From a bacterium (GTDB lineage Bacteria > SZUA-79 > Acidulodesulfobacterales > Acidulodesulfobacteraceae), in NCBI GenBank assembly GCA_021800805.1, contig JAJYYR010000003.1, positions 62,001-126,000 on the forward strand: a stretch of 64,000 nt of DNA, written 5' to 3'. Numbering within the stretch: position 1 is the stretch's first letter; each line of letters starts with the position of its first letter. Of the stretch, positions 1 to 8,619 are shown one piece after another. A program made the position numbers and the translations under genes. The notes under the pieces were generated by a model, which was not told the origin of the DNA, ran no database searches, and saw nothing but the letters and a program-made list of their open reading frames with translations.

Positions 1-466
1 TATGTTCGTGTCTGGTCTGGTTTATCTCGTCTATCATCGAAGCAAGAGTAGTCGTTTTACCGGAACCCGTGGGTCCGGTAACAAGCACTAATCCGCGGGG
101 CGATTTTATAATTTCCCTTATCATAGGAGGAAGCCCCAGTAAATCGATAGAAGGAATCTCATGCGGTATAACTCTAAACGCCCCTGCGACCGCGCCCCTG
201 TCGTAATATAAATTGCCTCTGAACCTTGAAACGCCTTTCTGACTGAAAGAAAAATCCAGTTCGTGCGTTTCTTCAAACTTTTTTTTCTGCAAATCCGTAA
301 TAACGCTATAACAAAGTCCTTGCGTATCGGAAGGAGAAAGAACCGGAAAATTCAACGGAACAAGGGATCCCCTAAGTCTAATTTGAGGCGGCGTTCCGGC
401 AGCTATATGAAGATCCGAAGCACTCTGATCAACGGTTGTTTTTAATAAATCGGCGACTGACGGCAT
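1..466 (-). CDS. pilT: Type IV pilus retraction ATPase PilT (partial, 3' end outside window)
   Basis: The first 155 residues of a secretion-type AAA+ ATPase are present; the C-terminal half lies beyond base 1. The N-terminal PAS-like domain carries the PilT signature [19 protein letters not shown] (residues 15-33), and Walker [11 protein letters not shown] is at about 131-140. PilT hexamers at the inner membrane power pilus retraction and twitching. The ATG at 466 is preceded by AAAGGAG, which fixes the start. It lies 30 bp downstream of pilB on the same strand, so the pair is probably cotranscribed. The missing half contains Walker B and the His and Asp boxes, so PilT and PilU cannot be separated here. 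Confidence 0.9.
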   Translation of the reverse strand, partial: MPSVADLLKTTVDQSASDLHIAAGTPPQIRLRGSLVPLNFPVLSPSDTQGLCYSVITDLQKKKFEETHELDFSFSQKGVSRFRGNLYYDRGAVAGAFRVIPHEIPSIDLLGLPPMIREIIKSPRGLVLVTGPTGSGKTTTLASMIDEINQTRHEH

Positions 467-496
467 ATACGGCTCCTTTAAAATCTTATGTCAAAT

Positions 497-2347
497 TTAA
501 ATATTTTCGGCTTTTTCGTCTAAATATTGAATAATTTCTTCCAACGAAGTAATTCCGTCTAAGAACTTCTCTTTCGCGGATTCTTTTAACGGCTTCATTC
601 CAAGGCTCACCGCAACCTTTTGTATTTCAAATTCGTTGGCATTCTCGTAAATTTTGTTTTTAACTTCGTCTCCGACGTTAAGCGCTTCGTATATCGCGAT
701 TCTTCCTTTATAACCCGTCTTATTGCATACCGGACAGCCCTTTGCTTTATAAAAACGCTTTCCTGCAATTTCGGCGTTAGTAAATCCCGATTTAGCCAGA
801 ACGTTAACATCGGCATGATAAGGCTCTTTACATTCCGAACATAATTTTCTTATAAGTCTTTGCGCGATAACTAAATTTAAACTTGAAGCTACGAGAAAAG
901 GCTCTACTTTCATATTAATGAGCCTTGATATGGTGGATGACGCATTATTAGTATGTATAGTAGAAAGAACCAGATGTCCGGTAAGCGCCGCCTTTATTGC
1001 AATTTCTGCAGTTTCCAAGTCCCTTATTTCTCCGACCATTATAATATCCGGATCCTGCCTTAGAAACGACCTTAGGGCGGAAGCAAACGTCAGACCTATT
1101 TCTTCGTTGACGAGGACCTGATTTATTCCCTGAATATTATATTCGACCGGATCTTCAGCCGTCGAAATGTTTACGTCCGGTTTGTTTACTTCGGAAAGCG
1201 CGCTGTATAAAGTAGTCGTTTTGCCGGAACCGGTCGGTCCCGTTACGAGAATCATTCCGTAGGGTCTGTGAATAGCCGTTTTAAAATCTTTCAATTGATC
1301 GTCCGAAAATCCTAATTTTCTCATATCGAGCTGAAGATTGGATTTATCCAGCACCCTTATAACTATTTTCTCGCCGAAAAGCGTCGGAAGACACGATACC
1401 CTCATATCGACTTCTTTGTTATCCATTCTTGCCTTAATACGCCCGTCCTGAGGCAGTCTTCTTTCGGCTATATCCATCTGGGACATTATTTTTAATCTTG
1501 AAATTATAGGATTTTTTAATTGTCCCGGTATTTTCATCTGTTCTATTAATTTCCCGTCCATGCGGTATCTTACTCTAACGATAGATTCATAAGGCTCTAT
1601 ATGAATATCGCTTGCGCTCATTTTAACCGCGTCGAGAAGGACTTTATTAACGAATTTTATAATAGGCTGTTCGGAGGAAGACCTTTGAAGTTCCGATATA
1701 TCGACTTCTTCGTTGGTTTCCTCGATAGCTATAGAATTGAGATAGTCTTTATTTTCGGTAAGAATACTGGATGCGTTGTAATATTTGGATAATGCCGAAG
1801 CTATCTCGTTTTCCGAAGTAACGACGAGTTCAATATTCAGCCCCGTTAAAAATTTTATATCGTCTAACGCCTCGACTCTCGTGGGATCCGATACGGCAAG
1901 ATACATCGTATTTCCCTGCCTTTTAAAAGGAACCACCTGAAGCTTAACGGCCAAATCGGGAGGAATAAGTTTTATTACGCTTTCCGGAATATCGCCTTCG
2001 AGAAGGTTTACCGTTGCGGCTCCAAACTCTTTAGAAAGAAAAGAAACCAGATCCGAATCTTTAATGAAACCTAATTTCGTAAGCTGTCTTCCTATGCTCC
2101 CTCCGGCGCGCTTCTGTTCCTCGAGAGCCGTATTTAATTCAGAGGCGCTTATTATGCCGTTTTTTAACAGAATTTCGCCGAGTTTAACGTCTTTGAGCTT
2201 TTCGCCTTTAGCTATTCCCGACCTTATTCTTTCCTGTATCAGCAAGGCGTTTGATATGTCGTCCTTTTTTGCGACGCCGTGCTTTAATAATATGTCGCCT
2301 AATTTTTCATTAGTAAAATTAGCCGCCGATAGGAAGTCGTTATTCAT
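497..2347 (-). CDS. pilB: Type IV pilus assembly ATPase PilB (GspE/PulE family)
   Basis: Full-length extension ATPase that drives pilin polymerisation at the inner membrane. Walker [11 protein letters not shown] is at 370-379, the Asp box ISTAEDPVEY at 394-403, Walker B DIIMVGE at 434-440 and the His box around 456-467. Cysteines C503, C506, C538 and C541 form the tetracysteine zinc site typical of PilB/GspE. The N-terminal MshEN-type region shows two copies of KLGxILLKxG (about 15-24 and 55-64) and a degenerate third (QLTKLGFIKDSDL). These domains bind c-di-GMP in some relatives; binding here is inference. PilT follows at once, which favours pilus assembly over type II secretion. Confidence 0.92.
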   Translation of the reverse strand: MNNDFLSAANFTNEKLGDILLKHGVAKKDDISNALLIQERIRSGIAKGEKLKDVKLGEILLKNGIISASELNTALEEQKRAGGSIGRQLTKLGFIKDSDLVSFLSKEFGAATVNLLEGDIPESVIKLIPPDLAVKLQVVPFKRQGNTMYLAVSDPTRVEALDDIKFLTGLNIELVVTSENEIASALSKYYNASSILTENKDYLNSIAIEETNEEVDISELQRSSSEQPIIKFVNKVLLDAVKMSASDIHIEPYESIVRVRYRMDGKLIEQMKIPGQLKNPIISRLKIMSQMDIAERRLPQDGRIKARMDNKEVDMRVSCLPTLFGEKIVIRVLDKSNLQLDMRKLGFSDDQLKDFKTAIHRPYGMILVTGPTGSGKTTTLYSALSEVNKPDVNISTAEDPVEYNIQGINQVLVNEEIGLTFASALRSFLRQDPDIIMVGEIRDLETAEIAIKAALTGHLVLSTIHTNNASSTISRLINMKVEPFLVASSLNLVIAQRLIRKLCSECKEPYHADVNVLAKSGFTNAEIAGKRFYKAKGCPVCNKTGYKGRIAIYEALNVGDEVKNKIYENANEFEIQKVAVSLGMKPLKESAKEKFLDGITSLEEIIQYLDEKAENI

Positions 2348-2430
2348 CCAAATTCCTTATATCTTATAATAGTTATTTTTAAATGTTCATAAATATTGCC
2401 TACTTAATTTTATCATATAATAAGAAATTT

Positions 2431-3315
2431 TTAAAATATACCGCTTAAAGTTTCTTTAATAATATCAAAATCGGATCTTTTTCCCGTCCAGATATAAAAA
2501 CTTTCTATAGCCTGAAACAGCAGCATAGAAAGCCCGTTCGCGTGTTTCAACGATTTTTCCTCCAGAATGTTTAAAAAACCGGAAGAATAAGAAATATCGA
2601 AAAAAAAGAATTTATCCCGAAAATTTCCAAATAGATTATTAATAAGCCTGCCGCTTTCGTCCGACGGCGTTACGGTATTGACGATAAAATCCCAATTTTT
2701 CGACAAAAGGCTTTTTGAAACCGTGCCGGGATTAAAATTGGAATATAAAATCTCCGCATAAGATTTTAGGGATATTTTCCATAAGTCGGCTTCTTTTTTA
2801 AGTTTAGCCGCATTATCGGCGCTGCGGTTAATTATTAAAATATTTTTAGCGCCCTCTCGGATTAAAGCATAAAGCGCCGCTCTGGAAGCGCCCCCCGCCC
2901 CGAGAAGAACCACGCTCTTGCCGTTTAAATTTTCTTTAAACTCATAATTTACGGCTTTAATAAAACCGGCTATGTCCGTGTTATATCCCCGATAACCGCC
3001 GTCTTCTTCCAAATTTACCGTGTTCACCGCCCCGACGGTTTCAGCCTCTTTACTTAAAGAACCGATATATTTCAAAACTTCCGTTTTATAAGGCCGCGTA
3101 ATGTTTGCGCCTTTCATGCCTAAAGCCTTAAAGCCGTTAAACGCAGAAGCAAATTTTTCCGGAGGAACGTCGAACCTGCCGTAGCATAAGTTTGCGTCAT
3201 GGAGTTTATTCATAGAGCTATGCAGTAGGGGAGAAAGGGAATATTTTATATTATAACCGAAAATACCGGCTAAATAAGGAGGGTCAAAAGAGCGCGCATC
3301 CTTTCGTTCTTTCAT
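2431..3315 (-). CDS. aroE: Shikimate dehydrogenase (NADP+)
   Basis: Reduces 3-dehydroshikimate to shikimate with NADPH in the chorismate pathway. The substrate-binding SLSP motif is at 26-29, the catalytic Lys is in NITRPYK (K77) and NTD at 112-114 supplies the partner Asp. The Rossmann loop GAGGAS is at 139-144, and NR at 163-164 matches the NADP-selecting position. Length (294 aa) is slightly above the usual 270-290 because of a short N-terminal extension. The ATG follows the stop of the DUF4388 gene by one base, so translation is probably coupled. The other aromatic genes of the window lie 48 kb away. Confidence 0.93.
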   Translation of the reverse strand: MKERKDARSFDPPYLAGIFGYNIKYSLSPLLHSSMNKLHDANLCYGRFDVPPEKFASAFNGFKALGMKGANITRPYKTEVLKYIGSLSKEAETVGAVNTVNLEEDGGYRGYNTDIAGFIKAVNYEFKENLNGKSVVLLGAGGASRAALYALIREGAKNILIINRSADNAAKLKKEADLWKISLKSYAEILYSNFNPGTVSKSLLSKNWDFIVNTVTPSDESGRLINNLFGNFRDKFFFFDISYSSGFLNILEEKSLKHANGLSMLLFQAIESFYIWTGKRSDFDIIKETLSGIF

Positions 3316-3316
3316 A

Positions 3317-4267
3317 TTAAGAGCCCATCAGCAGTTGTTTTAGCAGATAGTCTATTTTAGCGGCTTTTTTATCGTCGATAAACATATAGACGTATCTTTC
3401 TATATCTTGAACGGCTTTCGTTAGAGACTGCTTGTCGCCTTTGCCTAGAATATTAAAATCGACGGGCACTTTATCGGCTTTATTGCCCAACTGTTCCTTT
3501 AATATCTTTTTAACGGAATTGATCAAATCTGCGCCCTTTAACGATTCGCTATGAGGAGGGCCAAGTTTAATATAGCCGCTTTGCAACAAATTATAAAGGG
3601 TTTTTAAAACGAAAAAATCGTTCTCTACGGTCAAAGAAAGTATCTGGTTGACGTTCCTCTTGCCGTCCACTAAAGAAAGAACGTTCCATATCGAAGGAGT
3701 AAGGGACAGCGGTCTTAAGTTGCCGCTTCTGTTTGTAATTACTACTGGGATATAATTTTTTGACGGTATAACTTTTGTCATCACGGCAAGTTCGTCGCGT
3801 CTTTTCTTACAGTCCGCCAAAATAGGCGATAAATTCATAGGAGTTGCAAAATTAATAACGTCGGGCAAAGGTTTTTCGTCGAAGGCAAATTCTCCGTTTG
3901 TTAAAAAAAGTATATAATTCAGGGTTTCGGATATATAGCTTGAAGTAAATTCATGCTCTTTCGATTTAGATATTGCTTCCGATTTAAAAAAATATATATC
4001 GAAGCCGGCGGTAGTCTTATAATACGTCCTGTATTTTTCGAGCATCTGCAGATAATCCTGCTTGCCCATGTCAAGTAGTTTAACCACTAATTTTTCGAGG
4101 ATATTATTATCGGAAATGGAAAGAAAATACAACATTCCGTCTTTTATAAAAAGTTTTGCCGCAAAATTTTCGAACCGCAGATTCAATACTCCTGTTTTCT
4201 TTGAAATTTCTAAAAATTTTAGGACGTCAAAAAGTTCTAAATTTGTTATATTTCCTTTTACATCCAT
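3317..4267 (-). CDS. DUF4388 (PATAN-like) domain protein
   Basis: The N-terminal residues 1-150 match the DUF4388 pattern: it opens MDVKGNITNLELFDVLKFLEI, then TGVLNL and LFIKDGMLYF. Residues about 190-235 (IWNVLSLVDGKRNVNQILSL) look like the winged-helix segment that often follows DUF4388. No transmembrane segment is evident, so it is probably cytoplasmic. DUF4388 proteins are common in deltaproteobacteria and often linked to signalling or surface motility, which would suit the pilus genes nearby, but no biochemical function can be assigned. It overlaps neither neighbour, ends 1 bp before aroE and starts 27 bp downstream of the membrane protein. Confidence 0.7.
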   Translation of the reverse strand: MDVKGNITNLELFDVLKFLEISKKTGVLNLRFENFAAKLFIKDGMLYFLSISDNNILEKLVVKLLDMGKQDYLQMLEKYRTYYKTTAGFDIYFFKSEAISKSKEHEFTSSYISETLNYILFLTNGEFAFDEKPLPDVINFATPMNLSPILADCKKRRDELAVMTKVIPSKNYIPVVITNRSGNLRPLSLTPSIWNVLSLVDGKRNVNQILSLTVENDFFVLKTLYNLLQSGYIKLGPPHSESLKGADLINSVKKILKEQLGNKADKVPVDFNILGKGDKQSLTKAVQDIERYVYMFIDDKKAAKIDYLLKQLLMGS

Positions 4268-4294
4268 GATAATGACCCTATTTTTATTATGTTT

Positions 4295-4630
4295 TTATTT
4301 ATGAATTTCCAGTTCCCTGATTAAATGAAATATAAACCGATTGACGACGGCTACGAATATAGAACCGAAGAACAAAACCGCTCCTATGAGAAAATAAGAT
4401 AAATTTATATTGTTAAGGGAAGAAATAAAGAAAAATGCGCCCGTCTCCGCCAAAAAGAAAAAAAACATGAAAACCCACATTATCGTAAGCCATCTGCCTA
4501 CAAATCCGCCGGGTATCCTATTTTTTAGAGATGCCGCAATAATCATATTCATAAACATTACCAATGCACCCAATACTACTAACACATAAAAAATATCTTT
4601 AAGCGTCAAAATAGAATTTAAACTCGCCAT
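4295..4630 (-). CDS. Small three-helix membrane protein of unknown function
   Basis: 111 residues with three hydrophobic stretches at about 10-32, 46-68 and 78-100, ending in a short basic/acidic tail (HLIRELEIHK). I recognise no family. The ATG at 4630 has a good GGAGGT Shine-Dalgarno sequence, so the gene is probably real. It is the first gene of the leftward group ending at pilT and diverges from the xseB operon across a 138-bp AT-rich intergenic stretch. It may serve the DUF4388 protein downstream or pilus regulation, but nothing in the sequence proves it. Confidence 0.6.
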   Translation of the reverse strand: MASLNSILTLKDIFYVLVVLGALVMFMNMIIAASLKNRIPGGFVGRWLTIMWVFMFFFFLAETGAFFFISSLNNINLSYFLIGAVLFFGSIFVAVVNRFIFHLIRELEIHK

Positions 4631-4733
4631 CGTCTTTACCTCCCCGCATTTTTCTTATTTAAAAAGTTAATATTAATTTAATAATATAAAATAAAAATAT
4701 TTTTTTCAATATGTTTTTTACATAATGTCTATG

Positions 4734-4762
4734 TTGATAATTTTTTCGGTTTATTTTATAAT
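4734..4762 (+). promoter_or_regulatory. Sigma-70 promoter of xseB-ispA-dxs, predicted leaderless
   Basis: TTGATA (4734-4739), a 17-bp spacer, then a perfect TATAAT (4757-4762). The xseB ATG starts at 4769, six bases after the -10 box, where transcription would be expected to start. No Shine-Dalgarno sequence precedes the ATG. The transcript is therefore predicted to begin at or next to the start codon. Confidence 0.75.
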
Positions 4763-4768
4763 TATCAT

Positions 4769-5023
4769 ATGGACGCAAAAGAAATAAATTTAAACGACTT
4801 GACATTTGAGGAAGCCCTAAAAAAATTAGAAGAAAATGTTTTAAGCCTTGAAAAAGGGGACTTAGGACTCGACGAATCTATAATGCTTTATGAAGAAGGA
4901 ATAAAATATTCGGATTACCTCCTTAAAAAATTAGACTCCGCCGAAAAAAAAGTCGAAGAATTGAGCGCAAAAAAAGACGGGGACGGCGAACATTTTTTTA
5001 GCGCCGAGTCTCTAAATATATAA
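4769..5023 (+). CDS. xseB: Exodeoxyribonuclease VII small subunit
   Basis: 84 residues with the family pattern LTFEEALKKLEENVLSLEKG followed by LDESIMLYEEG. XseB forms a helical multimer on XseA, and the complex degrades single-stranded DNA. The gene opens the operon xseB-ispA-dxs-tlyA, an order seen in many bacteria. The usual upstream partner xseA is not in this window, so it must be encoded elsewhere. The intergenic distance to ispA is 4 bp. The start at 4769 is predicted to be leaderless. Confidence 0.92.
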   Translation: MDAKEINLNDLTFEEALKKLEENVLSLEKGDLGLDESIMLYEEGIKYSDYLLKKLDSAEKKVEELSAKKDGDGEHFFSAESLNI

Positions 5024-5027
5024 ATAT

Positions 5028-5942
5028 ATGAATGATTTAGCGCTGTATATAGAATCCGGCAAACAGTTAATCGACGGCTTCATAAATGATCATTTTATTA
5101 AAAAGGGCTACGATAAAAAATTTCCGCACAATAAATTTTCTCTTGCGGACGCTATGCTCTACACCCTGACTATGCCGGGCAAAAGAATAAGGCCTATAAT
5201 GCTTATGCTTGCCGCAGAAAGTTTGGGTTTTCCGGATAAAAAAAAGCTCCTCCCTTTCGCTTCTTCCATAGAACTTATACACTCCTATTCTTTAATACAC
5301 GACGACCTTCCTTCTATGGACAACGACAGTTTGAGAAGAGGGAAACCCACAAGTCATATAGTTTTTGGAGAAGCCACGGCAATACTTGCGGGAGACGCTC
5401 TACTTGCCGAGGCTTTCGTCATCCTTTCGGATAAAGATTACATTCGGGAATTCGACCCGGTAAAAATTTTAGAAGCGGTAAGAGAACTTTCCTGCGCTTC
5501 CGGAGCCGGCGGGCTTGTAGAAGGGCAGTTTCACGACGTCAACTCTTTCGGCGAATCTCTAGAGTTAGAAAAAATCGAATATATAAACGAAAAAAAAACT
5601 GCGAGCCTTATCGCTTCGGCTTGTGCCGTAGGGGCAATATTATCGGACAAAGACGAACGCGTTATATCTGAATTTAAAAAGTTCGGCGGCTATATCGGAC
5701 TGGCTTTTCAAGCGGTTGACGATGTTCTGGGCATTATCGGGAATAAAGAAATTTTAGGAAAATCGGCGGGAATAGACAAAACGAATAATAAACCTACAAC
5801 GGCAGAAAATATAGGTATAGAAAAGACCCGCGGATTAATTAACGAATATAATAAAAAAGCAATGGCGCACTTAGAAAAAACAGGGGCCGAAACGGGCATG
5901 TTCATAGAATTAATAAATTATCTTACGGACAGAATAAATTAA
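5028..5942 (+). CDS. ispA: Polyprenyl diphosphate synthase (FPP/GGPP synthase, IspA type)
   Basis: Condenses IPP with allylic diphosphates to farnesyl or geranylgeranyl diphosphate. GKRIRP is at 51-56. The first aspartate-rich motif, DDLPSMDND at 92-100, has the two-residue insertion typical of bacterial FPP synthases. The second begins DDVLG at 231-235. The 304 aa length is normal. It sits between xseB and dxs, so precursor supply and chain elongation are cotranscribed. Product chain length cannot be fixed by eye; bacterial IspA-type C15 synthesis is the first guess. Confidence 0.92.
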   Translation: MNDLALYIESGKQLIDGFINDHFIKKGYDKKFPHNKFSLADAMLYTLTMPGKRIRPIMLMLAAESLGFPDKKKLLPFASSIELIHSYSLIHDDLPSMDNDSLRRGKPTSHIVFGEATAILAGDALLAEAFVILSDKDYIREFDPVKILEAVRELSCASGAGGLVEGQFHDVNSFGESLELEKIEYINEKKTASLIASACAVGAILSDKDERVISEFKKFGGYIGLAFQAVDDVLGIIGNKEILGKSAGIDKTNNKPTTAENIGIEKTRGLINEYNKKAMAHLEKTGAETGMFIELINYLTDRIN

Positions 5943-5966
5943 AAAAATAAACATAAATAATAAATA

Positions 5967-7913
5967 ATGATATTAGATAAAATAAATAATCCCAACGACG
6001 TTAAAACATTGCGCCCTGAAGAAATGGATATGCTTGCGGACGAGCTGAGGGATGAAATAATATCAGTCTGTTCAAAAAACGGCGGACATATCGCTTCCAG
6101 TCTCGGCGTCGTCGAACTTACCATAGCAATTTTAAAATCTTTCGATATAGAAAATACCGATAAAATAATATGGGATGTCGGACATCAGTCTTACCCGTAT
6201 AAAATTCTTACAGGAAGAAAAGAAAAATTCAATACCCTCAGGAAATTAGGAGGAATATCCGGCTTTCCGGCTGTCTCCGAGAGCAGATACGATTATTTTG
6301 GGACGGGACACGCCGGAACATCTATCTCTGCGGCTCTCGGTATGTGCGTCGCAAAAGATTTAAAAGGCGCGGATGAGGGCGTAGGCGGCAGGATTATTGC
6401 CGTAATAGGAGACGCATCGATATCCAACGGTCTGGCGCTTGAGGGCTTAAATAATGCGGGCTCTCTAAAAAAGGACATTATAGTTATATTAAACGATAAT
6501 GAAATGTCTATATCTAAAAACGTCGGGGCTATTTCCAACTATCTTAATAAAATAATGAGCGGAAATTTTTATCAGGGACTCAGGATAGAAGCTGAAAAAA
6601 TGCTTAACTCTATACCTTTATTCGGCAATCAAATGGCAAGGTTTGTTTCTAAGTTCGAGGAATTTTTCAAAAATCTCATTGGACCGGGCATTATATTTGA
6701 AGAACTCGGTTTTACATATATCGGTCCCATAGATGGACACAATATACCGTATCTTTTAGACTCTTTTGAAAACATAAAGAAAATAAAAAAACCTATTCTT
6801 TTGCATATTATTACTAAAAAAGGGAAAGGATACGAACCGTCAGAAAAAAATCCCTCTATTTTTCACGGGATTTCCGCTTTCGACAAAAAAACCGGATTGA
6901 CCTTAAAAAAATCGGGCAACATCTCTTACGGTGAAACGGCATCAAACTTTCTTATAAATATGGCCGAAAATAACGCTAAAATAATAGCCGTTACTGCGGC
7001 AATGCCCGACGGAACCGGACTTTCCAAATTTTCAAAAGTATTTCCGGAGAGATTCTTCGACGTCGGAATAGCCGAAGAACATGCGGCGACGTTTGCGGCG
7101 GGGGCGGCGGCTAACGGATTAAAACCTTTTGTTTTCATATATTCTACTTTTCTTCAGCGCTCATTAGATCAGATAATTCACGACATATGCCTTCAGAACC
7201 TTCCCGTCGTATTTTGCATAGACAGGGCAGGTATTGCGGGAGAAGACGGCGCTACGCACCAGGGAATATTCGATATATCGTTTTTAAATTTTATACCTAA
7301 TCTGATTTTTATGTCTCCGCGCAACGAATATGAACTTATCCGGATGATTAAAAGTTCGGTTTCTTACGACAAACCCGTTGCGATAAGATATCCAAAAGTA
7401 GAAATTCCGCATTTCATTCTTCCCGAAGAAAAAACCGTTTCCGTTATAAACGAAGGGGAATTTGAAATCCTTATAGACTCGCCCCAAAATTTCGTAATAA
7501 GCATCGGCGCTCCCCATACCGAAATATTAAAAGATATACTGACGGAAATAAATGCTGACGCCGTGGAAGAAAAGCAAAAAATAGGCCTTATAGACGCAAG
7601 ATTTATATCCCCTATTTCTCAAGAATTAATTGCAAAAATAAAAACCGCAAAAAAGATTATGACGGTCGAAGAAAACGTCGAATTTTCGGGTTTTGGAGCA
7701 AAACTCCTGACTCTTTTAAGCGGGAATACGCGTTTAGCCGGCTTGGAATATAAAATCATATCTCTGGGAAATAATTATGTCGAACACGGCTCACGAAACG
7801 AACTTCTTAGTATTTTGGGATTCTCTAAAGAAAAATTATCGGATTCCGTTAATGAATTTTTTGTTATAAACGGTGAAAAAAATAAAAATAAGGTTAGATA
7901 TTCTTCTTTCTAA
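5967..7913 (+). CDS. dxs: 1-deoxy-D-xylulose-5-phosphate synthase
   Basis: First enzyme of the MEP isoprenoid pathway: joins pyruvate and glyceraldehyde 3-phosphate with thiamine diphosphate. Conserved histidines appear in GGHIASSLG (H41), DVGHQ (H73) and GTGHAG (H115). The ThDP site is GDAS (148-151) with LNDNEMSIS around 175-183. The catalytic Glu lies in FDVGIAEEHAATFAAG, and DRAGIAGEDGATHQG is intact. 648 aa is slightly longer than usual. The last 41 bases overlap the start of tlyA in another frame. Confidence 0.96.
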   Translation: MILDKINNPNDVKTLRPEEMDMLADELRDEIISVCSKNGGHIASSLGVVELTIAILKSFDIENTDKIIWDVGHQSYPYKILTGRKEKFNTLRKLGGISGFPAVSESRYDYFGTGHAGTSISAALGMCVAKDLKGADEGVGGRIIAVIGDASISNGLALEGLNNAGSLKKDIIVILNDNEMSISKNVGAISNYLNKIMSGNFYQGLRIEAEKMLNSIPLFGNQMARFVSKFEEFFKNLIGPGIIFEELGFTYIGPIDGHNIPYLLDSFENIKKIKKPILLHIITKKGKGYEPSEKNPSIFHGISAFDKKTGLTLKKSGNISYGETASNFLINMAENNAKIIAVTAAMPDGTGLSKFSKVFPERFFDVGIAEEHAATFAAGAAANGLKPFVFIYSTFLQRSLDQIIHDICLQNLPVVFCIDRAGIAGEDGATHQGIFDISFLNFIPNLIFMSPRNEYELIRMIKSSVSYDKPVAIRYPKVEIPHFILPEEKTVSVINEGEFEILIDSPQNFVISIGAPHTEILKDILTEINADAVEEKQKIGLIDARFISPISQELIAKIKTAKKIMTVEENVEFSGFGAKLLTLLSGNTRLAGLEYKIISLGNNYVEHGSRNELLSILGFSKEKLSDSVNEFFVINGEKNKNKVRYSSF

Positions 7914-8619
7914 TACGTCTTCGGCATTCAATTTAACGAGAACGAAAGCATCGTCGTTAATAATGGAGGGTATGGTTTCCGTGAACGGTTTTGTATGCAC
8001 AAAACCCGGAACTCCCGTAGATCCGAACAGCGCTATAGAAATAAAAGAAACAAATCCTTACGTATCCCGGGGCGGACTAAAACTTAAAGGGGCGTTAACC
8101 GGTTTTAATCTGGACGTTAAAGCAAAAAGGATTATAGATATAGGCGCTTCGACGGGAGGATTTACGGACTGCCTTTTAAAAGAAGGAGCCGGTTTTGTTT
8201 ACTGCATAGACGTAGGCTACGGACAGTTTCATTACTCCTTAAGAGATAACCCTAAAATTAAAAATTTGGAGAATATAAATATAAAATATTTACCGTTTGA
8301 AGAGATAGGGGAAGAACTCGACCTTGCCGTTTGCGATGCGTCTTTTATTTCTCTTACTAAAATTATTCCGCATATTTTAAAATTTATCAAAACAAAGGGA
8401 TTAATGCTTTTGCTGATTAAACCTCAATTTGAAACGGAAAATAAAAGCACTCTCAAGAAAGGTATTATAAAAGATACAGGCATATATGAATTAATTATAA
8501 ACAAAATAATAGATTTTTCAAAAAATTTAAATCTTACGGTTATCGGAGTAAAAGAATCATGTATAAAAGGAAAAAAAGGAAATACGGAATTTTTCATACT
8601 GCTCGAAAAAAACAGTTAA
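7873..8619 (+). CDS. tlyA: TlyA-family rRNA 2'-O-methyltransferase (hemolysin A homologue)
   Basis: Residues 6-66 form an S4 RNA-binding domain, and from about 85 on there is an FtsJ/RrmJ-type methyltransferase with SAM loop DIGASTGGFTDCLL (89-102), CDASF and LLIKPQFE. TlyA proteins methylate riboses of 16S/23S rRNA; old hemolysin annotations come from the same family. Translation starts at a GTG at 7873 inside the end of dxs, and this start is needed to keep the complete S4 domain. The 3' end overlaps the TPR gene by 61 bp, so tight coupling is likely. Confidence 0.88.
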   Translation: MKKIKIRLDILLSNTSSAFNLTRTKASSLIMEGMVSVNGFVCTKPGTPVDPNSAIEIKETNPYVSRGGLKLKGALTGFNLDVKAKRIIDIGASTGGFTDCLLKEGAGFVYCIDVGYGQFHYSLRDNPKIKNLENINIKYLPFEEIGEELDLAVCDASFISLTKIIPHILKFIKTKGLMLLLIKPQFETENKSTLKKGIIKDTGIYELIINKIIDFSKNLNLTVIGVKESCIKGKKGNTEFFILLEKNS

